From: Brevipalpus yothersi
Lineage: Eukaryota > Arthropoda > Arachnida > Trombidiformes > Tenuipalpidae
Reading direction: 5' to 3'
DNA: 64,000 nucleotides
NCBI GenBank assembly: GCA_003956705.1
Contig: QZCP01000137.1
Location: forward strand, 1 to 64,000
The notes below the pieces were generated by a model. That model saw only the letters and a list, made by a program, of their open reading frames with translations. It made no database searches and was not told the origin of the DNA. A program made the translations under genes and the position numbers. How positions within the stretch are numbered: position 1 is the first letter of the stretch; every line of letters begins with the position of its first letter. Below are positions 10,638 through 25,051 of the stretch, in pieces.

Positions 10638-12530
10638 TTAGGCCGTCGAAGTTTGATGAGCTCCGAGACTGCTGGTGACTAGCTGATCGTTGGAAAAACT
10701 AGACTTTCGAACAGTTTCCGAAGATTGTGCTTCAGATGCCCGCCTTATCACTGATGAGATTATTGTTGATTCGTGTGAAACAGAACTAATTGTTTTTCTG
10801 TACTTTCTTCCAATGAGATGTATTAAAAGTGCGAGGAAGAAAAATGCCAATAGCATAAAAGTTATTATGAGAATAATTCCCGTAACTTCATCAGGTGATT
10901 CTCCACTTTTCAAAGAAGTTCGCACTTCTGATTTGAACCAATCATTTTTTATCAATATACTGTGCGCGGAAGGATTCTTCTTCACATCATTGAAAACTTT
11001 CTGAGAGAGATTGAATTCAATTGTGCTACCATTTACTATGGATGCTGGAACATGGTGATCGAACTTGTTTGCGAGAAAGATGTGCATGAGAGCATTTGTC
11101 AGAAGAACACCTCGAAGAGTCACAACCAATTTTGAATTGATGAATTCAAGAACATCAACCGAAGTGCAATTTTCAACATACTTTGGAACACTTTTCGGTG
11201 AGCTTTTACACCGATCAACGTCCCACTCACAAGTGAAAGGAGCTTCAGTTGATATCAGGACGCATCCATAACAGTCGTTCATCAGATAACACGTTACAAT
11301 AGGCTCATCATAAATTGTGTTCTGAAATGAAGTGTGCATCCACAGGCTATGATTGGTAACAGATAGAAATTTCAGTGAATGTCCAGAAGGAATTCGTAAA
11401 GGGCAGAAGAAAGGATGACCACTGTTTGAGGATGGAGCAAAGCAATAATCTGCAATTTTTGTTCCACCCCTCTCAAGGTATAAAAGGTGCCAATTACTTG
11501 AAGTGTTGGAACCAGCTCTACTCTTGACAACAAATCCTGTTAAATTTCTGGGGTATTCAACACGAAAAACATTAATCCCGAACATATTCGGATCGAAATT
11601 GGTGGGACTAGAAGCCTCGTATACTTTTTCAAGGGAAATTTTCTTTTCATCTGGATTATCGTACATTTTTCGGATTGATAGTTCAAAAATATAATAAGTG
11701 TTGGCAGCCTTATCATTACATGATAGATAAACCATTGATTGGCATTGATTGGACTTCGAGCAAGAAATTGATTCGTCTGCTCCTTGTTTAAGTCCAGTTT
11801 TTGCTAGAATATATGAATTTCTCCGTTTATCACTGTGAATTCAAGATAAACATCGATCAAATCTTCGGCTAGTTATCGGCTCATGTACATTCATGATCAC
11901 TTACAAGTCGAGAGCCAATATACGTGGTGATACTCCATCTTGTATCCATGATAATTGTAGCAGGTAAACTATATTATCATTTCCAGTAACAGAATAGAAC
12001 AAGCTATTCTGAATAATTTCATCTGGTAGTTCAGATACTTCAATTTGATTAGAAATGTTTGAATAGGCATAATTCAAAGACATTACTTCTGACTCACATC
12101 TAGCAAGACCGTAAACTTTACTCCTAAGATACTGCATCAAGATCGTGAGTTTTCCCTTAGACCGCATACAATTTGAGGAAATAAGATTATCAAACTTCTC
12201 CTCGAAACATTCTCTTCCTGCATAACATTCAAAGTAAGTTACATTTTTCTTTTCTCCACCAACAAGACGTATTGATTTTTTCCATACAAACATCATCTTT
12301 GAATCACTCGTTGCCAAAAACTCATGACAGTTTCCGGAGATGATTCTAGAATCATTAATCGGACTCTGGAGCTTGCCTGAAGGCAGGATAACTTTGCAAC
12401 CTCCATCTTGTTTTTCTAATATTCCAATACTTGAGCAAGACCTTATCATCGAATCACTAGGCTTAGGGATCAGAAGAAGCTTGAGTACCAAAAGTATTTT
12501 GACTCCATAGAAGCATCTTGAAAGTCTCAT
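10638..12530 (-). CDS. A3: PSI-like single-pass membrane receptor
   Basis: Exons 11905-12530 and 10638-11832 join in phase 2 over a 72-base intron into 606 residues. It is built like A1 and A2, with signal peptide, Cys-containing N-terminal module, PSI-like motif (TCYLMNDCYGC, FTCEWDVDRC), IPT-like strand (VVTLRGVLL), a transmembrane helix starting around TGIILIITFML, and a tail ending HQTSTA. Exon 1 is closest to A2. It is the A copy next to the intact F-box gene, which is transcribed in the opposite direction, so this pair probably reflects the ancestral arrangement. Function unknown. Confidence 0.8.
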
Positions 12531-13327
12531 GAAGTGGAGAATATAATCAGTTCTCGATATTTAGTGAGTGATGCGGATAAATTTAGTGAAAACGAGATAA
12601 TGAATTTTAAATCCAGATATTAATCAGATGGGGTAACTTCAATTACCAAATAGTCAGAAGAAACGAAACTCATGGAATGGATTGATTTTCAAAATATCAA
12701 CAATTGAGATCAAAGTATTCCTTGTTGACAGTGAGTCAGGATTATCGATATGATGTTGATCATTGTTGGTATTGTCTCCAAATGCCGCCACTTTATCAGT
12801 TTCAAACAGAGATGAAGCACAAACTCTCTGAATAAGTCCCAAAGAAAGAGAAAAGAAGTAACAATTTCTTACATGAAAAGTATCAAGAGTCCAGAATGGA
12901 TTCCACTTTCGGTGAACCTTTTCCAATGAAAAATTGAATTTTTCACATACTGCATAGTTCTCATATCACACAAAAAACAACTGCTCATTAAACCACTGTT
13001 CATCCCTATCACGTTGGACATTATAAAAGATTCAGTAACTGATAGACTTGAACATTAGCTTTTCCTATTACAGGCAAGATTTGATGATCGAATTCTGATC
13101 AGGCAAAATGAAAATATTTTCAAGTTTGCGCGCAACTTTTACCGCCTCAAATACTATTGGCTTATGTTACCGAAAAACAGCTGAATTGCAACTCTTTAAT
13201 GGTCTAAGTTCAACCGCGAGTGTGGATAACTTTCTCAATTGTTCACGAACTATCCAGTTTTTCATGACTAATGTAGTGTTCATTGGAAGTTCATAGTTTA
13301 GGTATTTTGTATTTGTTCATAATTTAC
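12531..13327. promoter_or_regulatory. Bidirectional upstream region between A3 and the F-box gene
   Basis: About 800 bases of non-coding sequence between two divergent starts. It contains an un-inserted version of the copia target (ACAATTTCTTAC at about 12861) and is longer than the same region in the other units. Promoter elements for both genes are expected here but none is recognised. Confidence 0.4.
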
Positions 13328-14396
13328 ATGGAAGGCATTTTCTTGCAGCCTCACATCATTCGTAAACTTTTCGCTGGATTGAATGCTCAAGATGTTGAAC
13401 AGTGTCGTTTGGTGTGCAAAGCTTGGTATCAAGAAGCTATTCGATGGTTAAGAAAATGTTCAAATTCAGCGATTTCACAAGATGGAGTTGATTTTACTGA
13501 TACTCAAGATTTGAATAGGTAATATTCATCCCTAAATCTAATCAAATGATGAATCTGAAGACCTCATTTCACTTAGGGATCAAGATCTTTATGGATTGGT
13601 TATCAATGATCGATTTATCACTGGAGAATTGAGAAATTTCATAGTGAATAGATTAGTCGTTCCCAGTTTAGGATTTTTCCGAGTTGATTTGGAAATTTTA
13701 GGTGGCTTCTGGGGAATAGTCCCATTCAATTATCCTACTGTAATAGTTGAATGTAGCTCAATATCTGTTCCATCAACACACAACAGTGTTTGTGGTCAAA
13801 ATTGTGCTAGAAAAATATCGTATTTTGAGGCACTAAAGATTAATCGATATATTTCCGATCACAAAATCATCATAACTGATTGGTCAGATCCTGGTAGTAT
13901 GATGGCAGATTTTGAAAATCGAGAGTATCCTGTTAAAGCGTTAATTTATTTTGTCAAGCCATGGTTTCATTCAAATGAAATGGAAAGTTTCATATCAAAC
14001 CCTGACTTGATAGTTTCTGGAGCAATTTTGGATTCACTGGATTCGATCTATTTCAATAATTCGAGCATAGAACATCTCGAAACATCTAAGTGTCTTAGCA
14101 TCTCATTCGCTGGCAAACATGTAAAATCAGCTCAATTTTCTTTGAGTGTAAATGATGTGAACGTGACTGTCTCTGATCAACTGATAATCTTCAAGAAGGA
14201 GATCAATTTTCCAATTGATGATGGAAGAACTTTTGGTTTTCTTTATACTAAGGAAAATTTTGACCATGAATCTATCAATGAAGCTTGGAATATGGTCCTT
14301 AGAAGCTTTCATGGAGTACAATTCATTCGAATTAAATCATGGGAATGTGAAGATTCTCTTTCTGGAATGTTCAATATTCATTTGATACGAGTGTGA
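13328..14396 (+). CDS. F-box protein
   Basis: Exons 13328-13518 and 13577-14396 join across a 58-base GT/AG intron into 336 residues. Residues about 5-45 match the F-box pattern (LQPHIIRKLFAGL, DVEQCRLVCKAWYQEAI), which binds Skp1 in SCF ubiquitin ligases. The remaining about 290 residues would be the substrate-recognition part, but no leucine-rich, WD40 or other known repeat is evident. The ATG at 13328 is preferred because the same start is conserved in both relics; an in-frame ATG at 13283 would add 15 residues. It is the only complete copy of three in the window and is divergently arranged with A3. SCF membership is inference from the F-box. Confidence 0.75.
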
Positions 14397-14961
14397 CAGC
14401 GATTTTTTTGTATTTTTAAATCCATATCTATTGGCATAAAAAATATAAGATATTACTCATGGACAATTTTTCGAATTCGATGAATTATCCTCAGTCAGAT
14501 CCTCTCTAGTTCAAGCATCTTATGTATGTTCTGATGATTTTGCCATCAGAATAAACTCAAGAAAATATGGATTTTTTTGCCCAACTGATCATCAAAAAAG
14601 AGCAAAAAAAAAGTTTAAACCACAGTGATAATAAAAATACATGTATTTCAACTTTTCCGTTACACAATGGCAATAAATCATTGTTCAAGCGGTAATATGT
14701 GTAAAAATTCTTGTGTCTTCATTCATAAATCATATCATTGATACCCATAAAAAAACTATCCATACTTTACTCACTCATGTGTTCATGATGATTTTCCAAG
14801 AAATTTGATCATCTTTTTCTTGATTCGAATCATTTTGATAATTCGATTCTTGATTACTTTGTGATATTGATCAGCAAGAGAGAAAAGTCTTTGTCCTATT
14901 GTCCATGTATGAACAACCTTTTCCACAAGCTTAATCGCTATTGTTAAAACATTAAATCATA
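14397..14961. other. Intergenic, nothing recognised
   Basis: AT-rich sequence between the F-box gene and the small secreted-protein gene. No coding region or repeat is seen. Confidence 0.6.
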
Positions 14962-15334
14962 ATGATGACAAGTTCAGTGTCATTAGTGTTGGTCGTTGAT
15001 CTGATCATTATTTTATTTATTATACTGAGCGATGATTCAACAACATCATCAGCTCAACAAACACCCGAAGTTACCACAAACTGGAATCCATATCAAATGT
15101 CTCCATTGCTCATGGCTATGTATGGTAAGAAAATTTTGCTTGACCACTCCTTGAGAGAAACTGTATAACGGTGAATTTTTCTACTACCCATTGAATGATA
15201 AGAATATGAGCAACAAATCATAATCGTTCAATTGGAATTAGATTGAAATAATCAAAACTAGTCGAAACGATATTCATCTAATGATTATGCCGGAGCCACA
15301 CAAGATGTTATGCATTCAAGAATTGAAGATAAAT

Positions 15335-15408
<74 letters not shown>

Positions 15409-16012
15409 AAGATTGTGTGAATAATTTAGCAATTCGAACTGGCTGAGAGAGTTGCATTTTGAACACTAATTTAGTTCGCTAATTATTGACAAATTAGTTG
15501 TTGTTCAAAATCAAATGTAGACGCTATTCGAAAACTTTCCTAACGAGTTCAAGGTTCATCCAAATTGAAGTCAGGAAAAAATGTTTCAAAGTCATATCTT
15601 AACAATGTATAACTTTCCAGAATCAAAGTTGATCAGACAATCAAATGTTCACGATGCTTGAATCCTTTTCCACTGTGACTCGGTTGATGATTATTGATAA
15701 ACTCTTGATATTTCTATCTCATTTTTCAATTCAGGTGTAGATAATGATAAAATGGAAGCTCAATTCAATGATTATGTTCAACAAATATCAAAGACAGCCA
15801 ATGATGCTGTGACCAATGCGAATTCAAATTTTAATCAATGGACAACCCAACTGGGTGGAGGTGGAACAGTTGTGGGCAATATGATGGACAAAAATTTAGA
15901 AAGAATATCAAATTTTCGAAGCCCTCGACGTCGAAAAGTGTTCCGTGTTCCTGTGTGGTATAAGAGATTATTGATTTATTTGAAAAAATTTTTCACACAA
16001 CCGCTATTCTGA
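14962..16012 (+). CDS. Small secreted protein, unknown family
   Basis: Exons 14962-15124 and 15735-16012 join in phase 1 (TATG|GTAAGA to TTCAG|GTGTAG) into 146 residues. Residues about 5-22 form a hydrophobic signal sequence (SLVLVVDLIIILFIIL). The mature part has an Asn/Thr/Gln-rich middle with a GGGGT stretch and a basic C-terminus (SPRRRKVFRVPVWYKRL, IYLKKFF). It has no cysteines, so it is not a disulfide-stabilised peptide. The 610-base intron holds a long (GA)n tract. I do not recognise the family. Support is the frame continuity across good splice sites plus the signal peptide; expression is unproven. Confidence 0.55.
15339..15404. repeat. (GA)n microsatellite
   Basis: About 33 uninterrupted GA units inside the intron of the small secreted-protein gene. 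Confidence 0.95.
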
Positions 16013-19000
16013 CAATTTTGAGAGGAAACTGTTTTCCGGTATCTGGTTCAAGAATTCATCCTCATCGCAAAAATTCTGATTTACATGTACCAGAGGGCAG
16101 CAGTCAGATAATTTGGAAATTTTATCTTATCATGAAAAGTTCAGAAGAACCTAAACGATTAGTATTCAGATTGATGATGATAATGATCGTTACAACGAAA
16201 ATGTTTTTTTAAGCCTCTTCAGTTTGCTCATCATTCTCAACTCTTTTCAGGCACTATTGAATGGAGCGTGAATTGAATTATATTGAACACTAAATGAGCA
16301 TATGATTGATGTGATGTTTAGTTTTAAGGTTAGAGAAGAAGTTTTTTCCTCTCTTTCTCTCAACTTAACAGAATGGAGAGAATAAAAAAAGAGTTGAGAA
16401 AAAAGTCTGATAAATCTGAATTCCCTAAAAATACAGAATCGTCCAATGATCATCATCACCATCATTAGTTGGATTAGAAAATTTGTGTCAAAGAGAATGC
16501 ATATCGTGCTATGAAAGCCATACTTGAATGGCTATTTTTGAATAAATGATTCCCTATCCTTTTTTTTCTATTTATTTCTTGCAAATCGTATCGTTATCAT
16601 GATACACAAGATAAGGAAAAGGAATCATTTTTTCTCTTGATTTTCTGATGATAATCTTCTTTCAAAAGAGAGATAGAAGAGGGAGAGGAATTTTTTTCAT
16701 CTTCTTAATTAAGCTGATGCTGACATTGATGCTCATCCCATTGATAATACAGAATCTGAATGTTCAATGATCTTCTCTCAAATCATCCACTCAGAATATC
16801 TCTTTTCCGCTATACTGTCTAGACTAGGTAGAGTGAAGTAATAGGCAGATTAAGATCTGATAATGATTGAGGTGATAATTTTTCTTGAAGGTCACCATTG
16901 GGTATGATAAATTATCGCTCTATGTAAGTAATATGCATCGAAAAATTATCTGCCACATTTTTTTATCTGATGTACATACTGCGTGCTATGCAGCCAGAGT
17001 ATCATGTGAATATGTGAATTTTTTTCTAGGCAAACTTCACTTCGATAGTGAATGATAAATTCAAGGATCTGTATCACAGAAGTGGTAAGATCAGGTGATT
17101 ATCATTAAAGGTGAGTGTGTCTATTAAGTGTGATGATGACATGGGATGCTTGGCATATGCAAATAGGTGTGTGTTTGTCTGAATGTGTGTGCGTTCACTT
17201 ATGAGACAAACAAAAATGATTAATGAAAACATCAATGATCGGAATGTGAAATGGAAAAATGTTTATGTCTACCAACTGGAAAGTCCATTGCAACATTCCA
17301 GTCAATTACGTATGCATGCTGTTGATGTTTTGTTTTTCTCATGTTTTTCTTCGCTCACTACCTCAAAATGATCATTTAAAAACTTAATTCATGCTAACCA
17401 AAAAGTCAGGAAGATATTTTCTCTCTCCCTTTGAAATGTATTCTGATGATAATGATGAAAGGAAGCAGAAGAATATTATCATCATATCGTTTAACATTTA
17501 TTGCTTTCTCCATCTAGCATCACCATAAGGATACAATCAACCCTTTTCTGCCTGTCTGTCTCTCTTTCTCTCTCTCTTTTTCTGCTTAGAATATTCGATT
17601 ATGACGAGTATTCATTATTTCTCACAGAGGTGAAAGTAAATTGCGCAAGAATTGCAATTGCAGAGTCTGCTTCCCGGTAAAACAATTGCATGGGTGACAA
17701 TTAAATTTTCGAATTTCCTTCACTTTACTTACGAATTTGAGATGCGTTCGCAAGATTTTTCCTCACCAATATTTTTTTGTGGATGATTCTGTAGCATTCT
17801 GTCACTATTCTTTCCGATATCTTTGCCTCTCTACCTTTCAACTCTTTTCTTCCAAGCGAAATCTGTGATCCTATTTCTTTCACTCATGATGATACTAGTT
17901 TGAATCGTTTTTCATCACCAAGAGGCGAAAATGAATGCATGCTCAACGATCCAAGAATCACTTACGTTACGAAAAATCTATAGTGATAGTAGTAGATGAA
18001 ATAGGATGAGGAAGAAGAAAAAGCAATGAAAAGGATGTTGTTTACCGTTTTATATTCCTCTTCTTCTTCTTTTTCTTCTTCTTCCTCTTTTTTTTCGCAG
18101 TGAATAGAATCATTCTACTAGAATGGCATAGTGAATGAAAATGTCAACAAGATCATACGATGTTGATGTTTTGTACTGTAATTGGTTAGATTTTATTTCT
18201 TGAATGCTGGAATCAATTGATAGATGTTGAAGTGATAGAGACACTAACTAATGGACTCATATTACTCTTGTTATTTGATTTTTTTTCCTGTCTTCAGAGA
18301 TCAAATTGTCAATTGAAATGATTTTCACCTTGACACTAGCATCATTTCACGAGCCATTTATTTACATGTAAAACCTTGAGACGGAAATTTTTTTCATGGT
18401 CAAAAATCAATAAATTAATTAATCATTTCAAAACTCATCCAATAACTTGAGTGTGTATGAGAAAAATATTTTCACTTGTTAGCCATTATCGATTGACATC
18501 AATAGCTCATGTGACCTACATCAAGGCTTGTTCAATTTTATTATCGAGAGAGATCAATTTTTCTCATCAAACTGATCATGGGAAAGCCTTTCGTCATGAA
18601 TAAATCAATCTTATTCAATTATTTAATTTAGCCGATACAGAGGTGAATATCGTAATATTAACAGATAATCATCATCATAATGCTATTATCTCCTGAGCCT
18701 TTTTTGAAACTCATCATATTATTCCATTATCATGTTGCACAATTGATGATCTACATCTAAGTTCATCTGTATGATTGATTTTTTAGCGAAGATTGTTCTT
18801 AAAAATTATCGATCAATTCTACACATTTTCTCGATATTTCAACACGATTTTGAATTACATATATCTATACCTTCATTAAACATGGAATGTTTTGCAGTAC
18901 CAATTTATGATTTGATCATATTTTTTGAATTATTCAATAAAAATTAGGAAGCAATTATTCCTACATTTCCAACAGATTATACTTATCACAGGTATCTTCA

Positions 19001-20156
19001 ATTTGGATGATCAAGAAGTATGAAAAGTCGAAAAAATATCTGTCTCTGTTAAAAACGGACTTTATTAGAAATTTTTCCGCGTTTTTACTGGTTTTTTTCT
19101 CTTCTCTTTTCAGAATTTTACACTTTACACGCTGATCAATTTCATTGATCACACAAACATTTCCTTTAAGCTCAACCAGGCATCAGTCGAAATCTACTCA
19201 ACCAGTTCGGCCTGAGAGACGTTTTTTTTTGCATCATCTTCCTCCATCAAGTAGCAAGGAGCACTATTTTTCATGAGCCTCCATACGGCCTGTATCTCAT
19301 ATATAGCCCTTTATATATATAAATGTATATTGAATAACCAGTCTGGGACACGAAAGTATTATAGTATCATGTAAGTTTCAAATGTATGTTCCCCAAGCAA
19401 TTCTCTCTCTCTCTCATGTCCGATTGCTGCTGATGCTCTCATGGCTGGTCATAAAACAATTTTAGGCTCTTTTCTCTCTCTCCCAATTCTCGGCATGCTC
19501 GATAGCAGGCCGGTTGACTGGTTGGCTTAGCATTCCATCAAGTACCGGTGTTTTACCAATGAAAAGAAGCACATTAAAAACTGGAAATTGATAGTTAAAA
19601 AAATTTTTCAGGTAGAGTTTTGTCTGTAAGGTGGAAGTCATCAAAGAAAAAGTGTGCAAGTGAGAAATGCTTTCTCTCTCTCTCTCTTCCCCTTTTTCTT
19701 CTGTTTTGTCTGTCTGAACATTCATCTGTTGTGTTTACTTTTCACTTTTCCATCATCAATTAATGACCATTTACACTAGCCTGAGAAAAAAGGTGAGAGA
19801 AGGAGAGAGACAAAAAAATCAATAATACAACAATAATCGATATCGTACGATTTGTAGAGATCATCCTTTTCTCCCTCTCCCTTGAATTTCTCACCTGAAG
19901 TTAGAAAGATCGGAAGATAGGAGGTCAGGAAGAGAGAGAGAGAGAGAGAGAGAGAGTTATTTTCTCTGATTTCTATTTATCATGCATCTAATCGATTATA
20001 CTGATATCATATCGTCTACCGTGTGTACGAGAGAAAGAGAGAGTGTGTAAAGAAATAAATTCCAATCATATCATGCTGTATTCTGGGGAAGATTTCCCCT
20101 GAACTTTCTCTATTCTTCTTTACGATACCAGTCTGTGGCAAAAGTGGTTCACGTGT

Positions 20157-20272
<116 letters not shown>

Positions 20273-22145
20273 AAGCGGAAAAGGAGTAAAAAAGTGAAGG
20301 CAAAACATAAATTTTGGTATAAGTGTGCACGTTTTGTATCACTTCCTCGCCTTGATCCTTATAATCCAGTCAGAATCAACTTGATAGTCACTCGATTGAC
20401 ATGTGAAAAGTTTGAAAAGATAAAAGTAAGTGAGGAAAGAGTTAATCTGCTCTAATAAGCATCTATCGGATGAACTGGTGAGAGAGAGAGGAAACAAAAT
20501 GATTGGATTGTTCAGATTTTCAACATGTACGCATGTAATTTGATTTGGAATTACTTATCTGAAAAGTTTGTTCAGTAGATGAACTGTGCGATCAAAAATT
20601 GATGAATCTAATTTTGCTAATGCAAATTAGGCAGATGATCAGCATACTTTTAGCACACGATATATAGATTGAGAGAAAGGAATAATTTTTCTTCTTCTTA
20701 TTCTATTTTTTCACTAAATACTCAACTGTAGCAACCTATCATCATTAGAATTGGGATACAATTGATAATTATAATTCAGATGAAGTTGTATAGTGCATTC
20801 CTTTTACTACTCTTTTCGTATTCATTTTTCCCATAATTACTTTAAATTGGGTGCTAGAAGTTTCTCTTGGTCAATAAAGGGTCAGTCTGAAGTATCTGAA
20901 AATTTTCAGGAGCTCATTATCGAGTTGAAACTATCAATCATGTTGCAAAATCTGTTGAGCATCTTGTGTGCTGGATGTTCTCGAACTTTGAACTAGTTTT
21001 GAAGTTTTGACTTCCACTAAAATGTTGATATAATCACTCATGTTTCCATCAAGATATTCTAACATTAATAGTGAAAATTCAATGAATATTGATTCTGAAA
21101 AGGATACATAAGCTCTGTCTTTTCGGGTGGAAATTAGTTGATTCATCAAATTCCTTGGATTCATAATCATGAAGATTCAATCATTATTCATCCACTATTA
21201 TGATGCAATCGCTACCTTCAAATCATCTTTATGAACTTTTTCTTATCATGATACTGAGAAAAAAGTTCTAATTCACTGATACAGCTCAACTCTTCTCCTC
21301 TAATCTCTAATATCGATGATTCTTGATGGAGAATCTTAATTATTTTGACCAAGATTCGCTGAATGATATGAATTTTTCATTATCGTCTAGAGTCCGAAAA
21401 CTTGATATAATTCCAAAAAGAGTAATCAAGAATAACCATCATCATCATCAATGGTAACCGAGTATCAAAATCATGGGAAAATCTAGCTGTTGAGGTTTGA
21501 CTATTAAAATGAGATTGAATCATCGATTTCATCATCACTGCCGATCGATATTGTCTGAAGATACCTTCCAATTAATTTTGATGCTGATCAAGGTTAACGA
21601 TTCGAGAACCCTTGTGATGATAAAGATTTTCAACATTTGCACATGGCTTTTGATGACCACAAAAAATTTTTCCTTCCTCTCATTTTGATTTTCTTGTGGT
21701 TGAATAGAAAATTGGACATAAAAATACCAAAACAACACAAATCAGTAGCATTTCATATTGATTGTTAACCATGCGTTCAACTGCGTACAAATTATTGTTT
21801 GTTTGAGTATATATAATATTGGGGGAGGGAATCATGGGTGAGCAGTTGTCAAAACGGAAAAATGAAGGCCATTCTTTTTCATCATTCTATTTCCAGAAGT
21901 TTATTCTCTTGGTGATGTGAAGAGAGAGAGAGAGCGAACTTTTCTTCTTTCGACTTCAAGAACATGAGATAAGAAAAGTGTGGGTATAGATTCATGATGA
22001 TTCATGTGGCTTATTGAGCTATGAGTGAGAGAGAGAGAGAGAGAGTGAATGAAAGTTAATATTTTGGTTAATCTGTGTTTACTATAATTATTGTACACAC
22101 GTAATTATTTATCTTTTTTGGCAATCAAGAAAGGAATTGAATATA

Positions 22146-22148
<3 letters not shown>

Positions 22149-22216
<68 letters not shown>
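22149..22216. repeat. (GA)n microsatellite
   Basis: About 34 GA units. Confidence 0.95.
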
Positions 22217-22220
<4 letters not shown>

Positions 22221-23125
22221 GAGAATGGTTATTCCCAAACTTTTCATATGAACTGGTCACCATTCAAAGCCTTGAGGTAAGAGTTGGAAGGCAAGAATTT
22301 GCCTGGAAGCAGATCGAGAAAGAATTTTGGAGGTAATTATATACAGTTAGATGGTCTCCCTATCTCTCTTCCAATAGTGTCAAAAAATTAAAGATGGAGA
22401 ATTTAAAATTCCAGAAAAGAATTTGAAAAATTTTTTTTCCTACCCTCCATCATCACATGTGTGCATCGGGCATTGTTTCCCCCCTCCAGAGTCTCAATGC
22501 TCAAGACATTCTATGAAATTGGTGAAAAACAACGAAGCTAGCCTTACTATCTCTCTTGACGGCATCACGAGTTATCATGAAGGTCATTCTTCTCTCTCTC
22601 TCTTTTTTTTTATCATGTAAGAAAAAAATGATGTGGCCAATGGAGAGAGTAGACCACGCTTCACTCACGTCCATGGCGTTGTGTGTGCTCAACCACTTTT
22701 ATCCAGAGGAGATAAAACCTCGGAATAATAATCGAAACGCGTGCCCAGTTGATTTTCTTCATCAACTATCAACTATTATCAAAAATATATTTTCATCTAA
22801 TGCTAACATGACGACACACACATATTCACGAGAATCACACCAGAAGGAGGACGTCAAGGCAGAGAGGCAAAGAGAGAGAGAGAGGGTTAAAAATATGCGC
22901 CTGAATTCGATTTCAAAACCAAAAGTAGACTGAGAGAGACGAAAAGGAGTTTTCTCTCTTTCTGGTGATGAGAGAAAGAGAGAGAGAAAAGAAAGACGGT
23001 ACATGAGACTTTATCTGAAGAACTTTTTATCTCCCTTTTTTCCCCTTCTTATGCCGCCATAACATTTTCATCATCAACTCATGTCCTTCTCTTTCTCTAC
23101 TCTCTCTCTCTTTATCCTTTCCCCT

Positions 23126-23375
23126 NNNNNNNNNNNNNNNNNNNNNNNNNNNNNNNNNNNNNNNNNNNNNNNNNNNNNNNNNNNNNNNNNNNNNNNNNNN
23201 NNNNNNNNNNNNNNNNNNNNNNNNNNNNNNNNNNNNNNNNNNNNNNNNNNNNNNNNNNNNNNNNNNNNNNNNNNNNNNNNNNNNNNNNNNNNNNNNNNNN
23301 NNNNNNNNNNNNNNNNNNNNNNNNNNNNNNNNNNNNNNNNNNNNNNNNNNNNNNNNNNNNNNNNNNNNNNNNNNN
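23126..23375. other. Assembly gap
   Basis: A run of 250 N bases. CT-rich sequence lies on both sides, so the gap probably lies in an expanded (CT)n tract. Confidence 0.99.

Positions 23376-23453
<78 letters not shown>
23376..23453. repeat. (CT)n microsatellite at the gap edge
   Basis: CT units with occasional TTT interruptions begin directly after the N run. Confidence 0.95.
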
Positions 23454-25051
23454 CCCAAAAGTGGCTCGGTGGGCGGCGGGGAATTCGGCAGAATAAATGA
23501 ACAGATACAAGATTGGAAGAGAGAGAGAGAGAGATAGATCGCATGATGTTTCCCAGGGCAACGGGGCAAGGCGCGCACTCGGAATCGGCTTGAGGCTCTT
23601 TGAGAGCTGGAATAGAGAGAGAGAGAAAGAGAAAGACTATTCGCTCAGGAGAGGTTAATGAATCTCTCTCTCTCAATTGTAAACGGTGTGTATGTGTGTA
23701 CTTTTTGGAATAGAGAGAGAAAGAGAAAATTCTAAATGATAAATTAATATTTGAATAGTAATAAAAAAAGTTAATTTATCCAGTCTACAATAATAATTTA
23801 CATACCTATTGATTGTGATCATCTGTCTGAGTGTGTGTTTGTGTCATCCAATTGTGTATCCATATTTCAACACTGACCGGTCATCACCTTAGTCATACAC
23901 ACGCACACTTTTTGGTGGTCACTTTTTCTTTGCCTATTCCCTTGTGTTGTGTGTTATCATACTGTGTGTGGAGGCAATACTATTTACTGATATTGACAGA
24001 GTTGTCCAGCCATTAACAGTGTCTACCAATCATCAAGAATATTGTCTCGGAAAGTGATTAAATTATCGATTAGAACATATTCCAAAAGTGAGTGAGAGCA
24101 GTAAAGATAATTTTTTTCCCCAACATCAACCGGCTTCTTGGCATGTGGATGAATCCGTTCCAAGTGTGTTGTTGATGATTGTGTAAGTGTGCATATTTTT
24201 TTTCCGGACATGCTGTGTATATGACATCAATTTAATTAGGTGGGAAAGAATTTCGAATTGCTGTTGATAATTTGTGATTGTGACATACTCTCAGTGGCAA
24301 TTATTAGGATTTGATATCCTCATAATTTTGACTACATTTCTGGGTGTCGGTGTGCTCATCAGCAGTTTCCGTAAACTATTCTAATCATCCTTCCGGTGTG
24401 GAAACTATTTGAATATCAATCAATCAATTATTGATCGATAATAGTTTCAATCAATAGTCAATCTTGAAAATCATTCCTGATTTGATTTGATTAAGTCCAA
24501 CATCTTCCTGGTGAAAAATATTTTGGACACACAACACGCTGTTCAAGTGAAGAGGAAAAAATCTTTTTTCCGATTTGAGACAAAAAAGTTACAAAATTGG
24601 ATTCCAATTGATTACAATTCTATTCATGACATCCGATTACTGTTGATTGTTTTCTCATCTAATTTTTGACGACGATAAACTAAGCTAAAATTATTCAAGT
24701 GGATATACTATTCATTCGAATTTATCATCATCGCCCATCAACATCATATCCATCTTTGTTCTTCTTCTTCATTTCACTGGCAAACCACCGTCAAACTTAA
24801 CACTTGATTCGCTTTGATTCACTTGACTTAATTATTTTTGAGAGAAAGAAAGAGAAAGAGAAAGATAAGAAAAAAAAAGCTTTCACATCACCCAAAACTC
24901 TATCATCCCAACATCCATCCCTATTTCCACGCACAACTTGATATCAACTTTTTGGACACGTTTTTTTTGTCTGGTGTTGGTGTCAAATATTTTGTACTCT
25001 ATCTATTCGTAATTTGCTTAAGCAAGTAGAGAAAAAGAAAAGAGTACCGTA